Positions 1-3,795 of a stretch of DNA of 7,118 nt are shown here, one piece after another. Made by a program: the position numbers and the translations under genes. Under the pieces are notes generated by a model. That model was not told the origin of the DNA. It worked only from the letters and a program-made list of their open reading frames with translations, and did no database searches. Each line of letters starts with the position of its first letter. The first letter of the stretch is position 1. Location: the NCBI GenBank assembly GCA_007375915.1, contig VMFF01000026.1, positions 1 to 7,118 on the forward strand. The letters run 5' to 3'. The DNA is from Candidatus Doudnabacteria bacterium Gr01-1014_77. GTDB lineage: Bacteria; Patescibacteriota; Doudnabacteria; UBA920; VMFF01.

Positions 1-1
1 T

Positions 2-676
2 TTTTCTGGAGTTTTTTCTTTTGACAAGGTAGAAACAGAGATGAGAAAATATGTTCCGTATACAAATTTAGAGGATTTACCAATTCCTGTCTCAATCGTT
101 GCTTCAGATATTGTTCATGGCGAGGAAGTTATTTTTTCCATGGGTGACATTTCAAGAGCAGTTAGAGCTTCTTGTTCAATGCCAGGTTTGTTTGAACCAG
201 TGATTTGGGGAGGAAGAGTTCTTTTAGACGGTGGACTGTTTAATATAATTCCGGTGGAAGCAGCAAAAGCTTCGAACCCTGACATAATCATTGGGATAGA
301 TCTTGCAACATCAAGAAATCTCTTTTCTAATAAAGTGCTGAACTTCAAAAGAGGTTGGAATGTGTTTTTCTGGCCGCTTTATGCTTTGAAGAAAAAAGTG
401 GTTAAACTCCAGCGGAAATTAAGAGGTGAAAATTATCTGCAATCAAATATTGATGATATTAAAATGCCAAATCTTTTTTCAATCCTCGATCGTTCAATGA
501 ATTATGCAATCGCAGAGCGAAGAAAGGCAGAATATTTTAATTGTGATATAGTAATAACCCCAAGCGTTAAGGGATTTGGGGATGTTGGTATTAAAAAGGG
601 CGAAGCTATGTATATAGAAGGAAGAAGAGCAGCTGAAGAAGCAATCCCGGCAATTAAAAAGCTTTTACAAAGATGA
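2..676 (+). CDS. Patatin-like phospholipase family protein (RssA-type), 5'-truncated
   Basis: This is the C-terminal part of a patatin-fold serine lipase/esterase, a family that hydrolyses acyl esters with a Ser-Asp dyad. The frame is open to the window edge. The 13 residues before the first ATG (position 41) read as family sequence (GVFSFDKVETE), so that ATG is internal and the gene begins outside. Family-like stretches include IPVSIVASDI, the conserved RASCSMPGLFEPV and RVLLDGG. The Asp of DGG (codon 227-229) is the expected catalytic acid. The GxSxG nucleophile elbow and oxyanion loop must lie upstream and cannot be checked, so activity is unproven. The tail is rich in Lys and Arg, with a hydrophobic patch (NVFFWPLYAL) that could favour membrane contact. 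It ends in TGA, overlapping the next start as ATGA, which implies translational coupling to the mur genes. The true substrate is unknown. Confidence 0.88.
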   Translation, partial: FSGVFSFDKVETEMRKYVPYTNLEDLPIPVSIVASDIVHGEEVIFSMGDISRAVRASCSMPGLFEPVIWGGRVLLDGGLFNIIPVEAAKASNPDIIIGIDLATSRNLFSNKVLNFKRGWNVFFWPLYALKKKVVKLQRKLRGENYLQSNIDDIKMPNLFSILDRSMNYAIAERRKAEYFNCDIVITPSVKGFGDVGIKKGEAMYIEGRRAAEEAIPAIKKLLQR

Positions 677-2004
677 TTAATCTAGAGAATACCAAAAAAA
701 TATATTTCATAGGTGTTGGGGGAATAGGGATGTCTGCGCTTGCTGGAATTGCAAAAGCCAAAGGTTATGAGATCTCTGGTTCTGATTCTAGTGATATCTA
801 TCATCCTTCAAAAGCAGTATTAGATAAATACGGTATTAAATACCATATTGGTTTTGATTTAAAAAACATAGTTGATTTTAACCTTTCAATAAATGATTTA
901 GTAGTTGTTGGAGCTGCAACAGACAAAGAAAATCCAGAATTAAAATATCCCCTTGAGCAGAATTTAAAGATTGTTGGATACCCTGAATTACTTGGTGTCT
1001 TGGTGTCTGACAAAAAAAGAATCGTTGTAGTAGGAACACATGGTAAAGGTACAACATCAGGGTTAATTTCATTTGCTTTAAAAGGATTAGAAGACTCAGG
1101 ATTTTTTGTTGGTGCTGTTTTAACAGACCTTAAAACCAACTTCTATTTCGGATCCGGCAAATACTTTGTAATAGAAGGGGATGAGTATAGATCAGGAATA
1201 GATGACCAGAAACCAAAGTTTGCATATTACAATCCAGATTTGTTGTTAATAAACAACATTGAATTTGATCATCCTGATATATACAAAGATTTGGATGCAT
1301 TTAAAAAACCATTCATTGACCTTGTTTTTGGAATGAATGAAGAAACAACAATCATTTACAATGCTGATGATGCTAATGTGTTAGATGTAATTTCACATAC
1401 CAAAGCCAAGAAAATTCCTTTTTCTCTTACAGAACAAAAGAATTACAAACTTCCAGGCAAACCCTATGCCTATGATTATCTTGCAGCAAAAACAACACTT
1501 GAAACTCTTGGATTTAATTTTCAGGATTTCGAACAGTATTTTAAAGACTATACTGGTGTTAAGAGACGTTATGAAACCATATATGATGAAAACATTACAA
1601 TAATAGATGATTATGCGCATCACCCAACGGCTGTAAGAGAAACATTAGAAGCAACCAGAGAAAAGTATCCTAATAGAAGAATTGTTTGTTTCTTTGAACC
1701 ACATACGTATTCAAGAACAAAAGAAACTCTTCCTGATTTAGAGAAAGCTTTTAATTCCGCAGACTTGGCATATATAGCTGAAGTATATCCAGCAAGAGAA
1801 CAAAAGCTCGAAACTAGCATTACGGGTCAAGATGTTGTTAATAAAGTGTTAGAGTTTAACAAAAATACTTTTTATGTTTCAGATAAACAGGATGCTTTGA
1901 ACAAATACAGAGAACAAAAAAAAGATGGTGATGTTGTAATAGTCATGGCGGTTGGTTCATTCAACACGTTAGTGTACGATCTAAAAAAAGAATTTGGAGT
2001 CTAA
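673..2004 (+). CDS. murC: MurC/Mpl-type UDP-N-acetylmuramate amino-acid/peptide ligase
   Basis: This is a Mur ligase of 443 aa. MurC adds L-alanine to UDP-MurNAc with ATP in the cytoplasm; its relative Mpl adds a recycled tripeptide. Domains run in the usual order. The N-terminal UDP-binding Rossmann part has IGVGGIGMSALAG (13-25) and SGSD (35-38). The ATP domain has GTHGKGTT (121-128), IEGDEY (167-172) and NNIEFDH (194-200). The C-terminal domain has DDYAHHPTA (312-320) and FEPHTYSRT (341-349). The middle resembles Mpl (VIEGDEY, INNIEFDHPDIY), while the DDYAHHP and PHTYSRT motifs resemble MurC. Two oddities stand out: the P-loop has Gly in place of the Thr after Lys125, and the usual GxHNxxNxLAA motif reads GKPYAYDYLAA. 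It is somewhat shorter than typical MurC because the central domain is trimmed. No clear Shine-Dalgarno is seen; the start overlaps the preceding stop. Next to murB, a role as the cell's MurC is most likely, but Mpl-like substrate use cannot be excluded. Confidence 0.88.
   Translation: MINLENTKKIYFIGVGGIGMSALAGIAKAKGYEISGSDSSDIYHPSKAVLDKYGIKYHIGFDLKNIVDFNLSINDLVVVGAATDKENPELKYPLEQNLKIVGYPELLGVLVSDKKRIVVVGTHGKGTTSGLISFALKGLEDSGFFVGAVLTDLKTNFYFGSGKYFVIEGDEYRSGIDDQKPKFAYYNPDLLLINNIEFDHPDIYKDLDAFKKPFIDLVFGMNEETTIIYNADDANVLDVISHTKAKKIPFSLTEQKNYKLPGKPYAYDYLAAKTTLETLGFNFQDFEQYFKDYTGVKRRYETIYDENITIIDDYAHHPTAVRETLEATREKYPNRRIVCFFEPHTYSRTKETLPDLEKAFNSADLAYIAEVYPAREQKLETSITGQDVVNKVLEFNKNTFYVSDKQDALNKYREQKKDGDVVIVMAVGSFNTLVYDLKKEFGV
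1996..1999 (+). promoter_or_regulatory. Ribosome binding site of murB
   Basis: GGAG lies inside the last codons of the preceding ligase gene, five bases before the murB ATG. The ligase stop TAA (2002-2004) directly abuts that ATG, so this site supports the start at 2005 and coupled translation of the two mur genes. Confidence 0.65.
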
Positions 2005-2895
2005 ATGCAAGAAAATATCAAACTATCAAAATACACATCTTTTAGAATCGGTGGTCCTGCTAGCTTTTTTGTTGATGCAAAAACAGATGATGATTTTCTT
2101 TCTGCACTTAAATTTAGCAAAGAAAAAAACTTTCCATTCTTAGTTTTAGGTGGAGGAACAAATATGCTAATTAGTGACAAAGGTTTTCCAGGAGTTGTAA
2201 TTCGAAGTCAGGGAAGGAATTTAAGTTTTGAGGATCAGGGAGAAAAAGGATTAATCATTTCAGACACAGGCAACGTTTTGCCAATAATAAACCAGTTTGC
2301 AAACCAAAATGGTTTAGTTGGTTTTGAAAAGTTAGCAACAGTACCAGGAACTTTAGGTGGCGCAATATACAACAATGCACACTGGAAAGATGACCTTTTA
2401 TCAAACCATGTTCAGTGGGTTGATGTAATTGATCCAACAACAGAAGATATATCAGTAAAGCGTTTAGATATTAAAGATCTTGATTTTAAATATGATTCAT
2501 CTTTGATAAAGACAAAAAACTTAATTGCTCTTAGAGCAGCAATATTACTTCCAAAAGGGGATGTTTCAGAATCAAAGCAAACATATACTGAATACTTAAA
2601 AACAAGAACAGAGAGTCAGCCATACGGTACATTAAATAGCGGATGTATGTTTCAGAATGTTACTGAAAATTTAGGTCCTGGAAATCACGGAACTTCAGCA
2701 GGGTATTTGATAGATCAAGCCGGATTAAAGGGTTTAAAGATAGGTGGAGCTCAAATCTCTGAAAAACACGGTAATTTCTTCATAAATACTGGGGATGCAA
2801 CAAGTGATGATATACTTAAGTTAGCAGAAACCTGTAAGCAAAAGGTTAAAGAAAAGTTCGGGGTTGAATTAGAATTTGAAGTTAAAATAGTTTAA
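2005..2895 (+). CDS. murB: UDP-N-acetylenolpyruvoylglucosamine reductase (MurB), divergent
   Basis: MurB is a cytoplasmic flavoenzyme that uses NADPH to reduce UDP-GlcNAc-enolpyruvate to UDP-MurNAc, the substrate of the ligase encoded just upstream. The protein is 296 aa, a typical short-form length. The FAD-binding half shows YTSFRIGGPASFFV (10-23), VLGGGTNML (47-55) and VPGTLGGA (113-120). The C-terminal substrate domain shows RTESQP (201-206), SAGYLID (231-237) and GGAQISEKHGNFFIN (247-261). The proton-donor position that is Ser in E. coli MurB is Cys214 here (SGCMF). The conserved Arg of the YRxS motif is replaced in YDSS (163-166). The usual MNAGAYG segment reads NNAHWKD (123-129). The C-terminal Glu is kept (Glu292 in LEFEV). 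The fold assignment is secure; the altered catalytic residues suggest a divergent subfamily, probably still active because both genes remain intact and adjacent. Confidence 0.93.
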   Translation: MQENIKLSKYTSFRIGGPASFFVDAKTDDDFLSALKFSKEKNFPFLVLGGGTNMLISDKGFPGVVIRSQGRNLSFEDQGEKGLIISDTGNVLPIINQFANQNGLVGFEKLATVPGTLGGAIYNNAHWKDDLLSNHVQWVDVIDPTTEDISVKRLDIKDLDFKYDSSLIKTKNLIALRAAILLPKGDVSESKQTYTEYLKTRTESQPYGTLNSGCMFQNVTENLGPGNHGTSAGYLIDQAGLKGLKIGGAQISEKHGNFFINTGDATSDDILKLAETCKQKVKEKFGVELEFEVKIV

Positions 2896-2897
2896 AC

Positions 2898-2903
2898 AAG
2901 GAG
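2898..2903 (+). promoter_or_regulatory. Ribosome binding site of hpf
   Basis: AAGGAG lies eight bases before the hpf ATG, in the 16-base gap after murB. It is the strongest plus-strand Shine-Dalgarno in the window. It fits a gene that must be translated independently and abundantly, although high expression is an inference. Confidence 0.8.
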
Positions 2904-2911
2904 AAAACAAA

Positions 2912-3247
2912 ATGTCAGTAACAATAAAGAAGACAAACGCAAAGGTTAGTCCATCAGAATTAGATTATGTTAACAAGAATCTAGAGAAATTAAAAAAGTT
3001 TTTAAGACCAGAAAACAAAATCCACGTTGAGTTACAAAACACCACAAAACATAAAACAGGGTTAGTAGCTCGAGCAGAAGTTACAATAATGCCGAAGCCG
3101 GGAATTTATGCAGATGCATTTGGTAATGATTTTTTTGAAGCAATAGATTTGTGCTTGCCAAAGATAAAGGAACAGATCATGAAGACAAAAGATAGGATTG
3201 TTTCCCAGAGAAGGCGATTAGGAGCACAAAGAAAAGATAGTAGATAA
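2912..3247 (+). CDS. hpf: Ribosome hibernation promoting factor, short form (HPF/RaiA family)
   Basis: This is a ribosome-binding stress protein of 111 aa, the length of the short HPF/YfiA (RaiA) type. The family binds the 30S decoding region and blocks mRNA and tRNA binding when growth slows. Recognisable parts are the N-terminal strand (VTIKKTNAKVSPSELDYVNKNLEKLKKFL), the central strands (HVELQN, ARAEVTI), and the signature YADAFGNDFFEAIDLCLPKI leading into the last helix, followed by a very basic tail (SQRRRLGAQRKDSR). It lacks the C-terminal dimerisation domain of long HPF. It lies 16 bases after murB with its own strong Shine-Dalgarno, and a GC-rich hairpin starts within a few bases of its stop. 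HPF genes lie just before secA in many bacteria; here a response-regulator gene on the other strand separates them. Confidence 0.9.
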   Translation: MSVTIKKTNAKVSPSELDYVNKNLEKLKKFLRPENKIHVELQNTTKHKTGLVARAEVTIMPKPGIYADAFGNDFFEAIDLCLPKIKEQIMKTKDRIVSQRRRLGAQRKDSR

Positions 3248-3252
3248 CGAAC

Positions 3253-3282
3253 AGGACCCCGGCAATCGCTTGCTGGGGTCCT
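3253..3282. terminator. Bidirectional rho-independent-like terminator between convergent hpf and response-regulator genes
   Basis: The arms AGGACCCCGGCAA (3253-3265) and TTGCTGGGGTCCT (3270-3282) form a 13-bp stem with one G-T wobble around a 4-base loop. Outer bases GAAC (3249-3252) and GTTC (3285-3288) could extend it across a two-base bulge. On the plus strand it is followed by TTTGTT, a weak U-tract; on the minus strand the tract is poor. It begins six bases after the hpf stop and ends four bases before the response-regulator stop, as expected for a terminator shared by convergent genes. The stem is much richer in G+C than the surrounding genome. Confidence 0.75.
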
Positions 3283-3286
3283 TTGT

Positions 3287-3637
3287 TCATGAGCAGAGAC
3301 TATCGAGTACCCTCAGATCCTCCGATCCGAATGGTTTTCTCAGTACGTGATTGAAAATGTTTGGGTCAAACTCGTGGTACGGGTTCCCAGACATGCCGAG
3401 AACATTCGCTTCCGGGAACTTTTCCTTGAAGTGACGTGCAACGTCGTTGCCCGTACCTGGATGAAGGTCGAAGTCTGTGAGCAACGCACGTAGGTCATCA
3501 TGCACCTCTATTATGTTGGCGGCTTCTGAAACGCTCGCCGCAAATACCAGAGGTGCATTGGGGTTGCTCCTGAACAGACGACGTCTGATCATGCTCCTCA
3601 TGAACTCATCGTCGTCTACGATTAGTACTCTACTCAA
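3287..3637 (-). CDS. Stand-alone response regulator receiver protein (CheY-like)
   Basis: This is a single receiver domain of 116 aa with no output domain. Such proteins accept a phosphate from a histidine kinase and signal through protein contacts. The domain looks complete: acidic pocket in VLIVDDDE (4-11), phosphoacceptor Asp55 in LLTDFDL, switch Ser83 in GMSG and Lys101 in RKPF. The chosen start is TTG at 3637-3635, because AAGGGGG (3652-3646) sits eight bases before it and the protein then begins MSRVLIVDDD as receivers do. A longer frame from a TTG at 3682 would add 15 unrelated residues. G+C is about 51% here against about one third around it, and Phe is TTC in 7 of 9 codons, suggesting transfer. 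It runs against its neighbours and divides hpf from secA. No kinase gene is in view, so its partner is unknown. Confidence 0.88.
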   Translation of the reverse strand: MSRVLIVDDDEFMRSMIRRRLFRSNPNAPLVFAASVSEAANIIEVHDDLRALLTDFDLHPGTGNDVARHFKEKFPEANVLGMSGNPYHEFDPNIFNHVLRKPFGSEDLRVLDSLCS

Positions 3638-3645
3638 CTGTATAT

Positions 3646-3652
3646 CCCCCTT
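3646..3652 (-). promoter_or_regulatory. Ribosome binding site of the response-regulator gene
   Basis: AAGGGGG on the minus strand is separated by eight bases from a TTG that begins MSRVLIVDDD. This site decides the start: no ATG or GTG lies at the expected position, and the longer frame has no comparable signal. Confidence 0.75.
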
Positions 3653-3661
3653 GGAGTTGGG

Positions 3662-3693
3662 TATATAGTGCCATAAAGCCAATAAAATGTCAA
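3662..3693 (-). promoter_or_regulatory. Possible promoter of the response-regulator gene
   Basis: On the minus strand a perfect TTGACA -35 box (3693-3688) is followed by TATATA (3667-3662) at a long spacing of 20, or by the weaker CACTAT (3670-3665) at the normal spacing of 17. Transcription would then begin about 20 bases before the TTG start and include the Shine-Dalgarno. The -35 is convincing; the -10 is not. Confidence 0.4.
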
Positions 3694-3760
3694 GATTTTA
3701 TCTTTTCCATATCTTACCCCAAACATTCATAATAGCGCATAAAACAAGCATATTTAGCTG

Positions 3761-3789
3761 TTGTTTTTTACCCTTAAAAAACATATAAT
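3761..3789 (+). promoter_or_regulatory. sigma70-type promoter of secA, probably giving a leaderless mRNA
   Basis: TTGTTT (3761-3766), a 17-base spacer and a perfect TATAAT (3784-3789) form a good housekeeping promoter. The secA ATG begins only seven bases after the -10 box, which is where transcription is expected to begin. No Shine-Dalgarno lies before the ATG. The layout therefore predicts an mRNA beginning at or within a base or two of the start codon. Confidence 0.75.
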
Positions 3790-3795
3790 ATACGC

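Larger units (their letters stand above)
3638..3795. other. Divergent intergenic region between the response-regulator gene and secA
   Basis: These 158 bases separate two divergent genes and are the longest stretch without a gene. The part past 3660 is very AT-rich. It holds the promoters of both genes. Two inverted repeats lie over the two -35 boxes: ATAAAAT (3682-3688) with ATTTTAT (3695-3701), and AAAACAA (3741-3747) with TTGTTTT (3761-3767). They could be operators, but short AT-rich dyads arise easily by chance. No small ORF or RNA gene is evident. Confidence 0.6.

Noticed and set aside
1..1. Reassigned genetic code (TGA as Gly), as in some candidate phyla
   Set aside because: TGA ends the patatin-like and response-regulator genes at the expected places, and no conserved protein contains an internal TGA.
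1..40. Adapter remnant at the left contig end
   Set aside because: The first bases translate in frame into patatin-family sequence and do not match the reverse complement of the adapter.
2864..2888. Promoter for hpf inside the end of murB (TTGAAT and TAAAAT)
   Set aside because: The spacing is only 13 bases and the sequence is AT-rich coding DNA; not strong enough to report as a feature.
3249..3288. Integron attC site for the regulator cassette
   Set aside because: The GAAC/GTTC outer arms recall attC, but the flanking bases do not fit the RYYYAAC and GTTRRRY cores, the stem is nearly perfect without the expected extrahelical bases, and no integrase is visible.
3638..3682. Longer response-regulator start at a TTG at 3682
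   Set aside because: The added residues do not fit a receiver domain and overlap the likely promoter; the TTG at 3637 has a strong, well-spaced Shine-Dalgarno.
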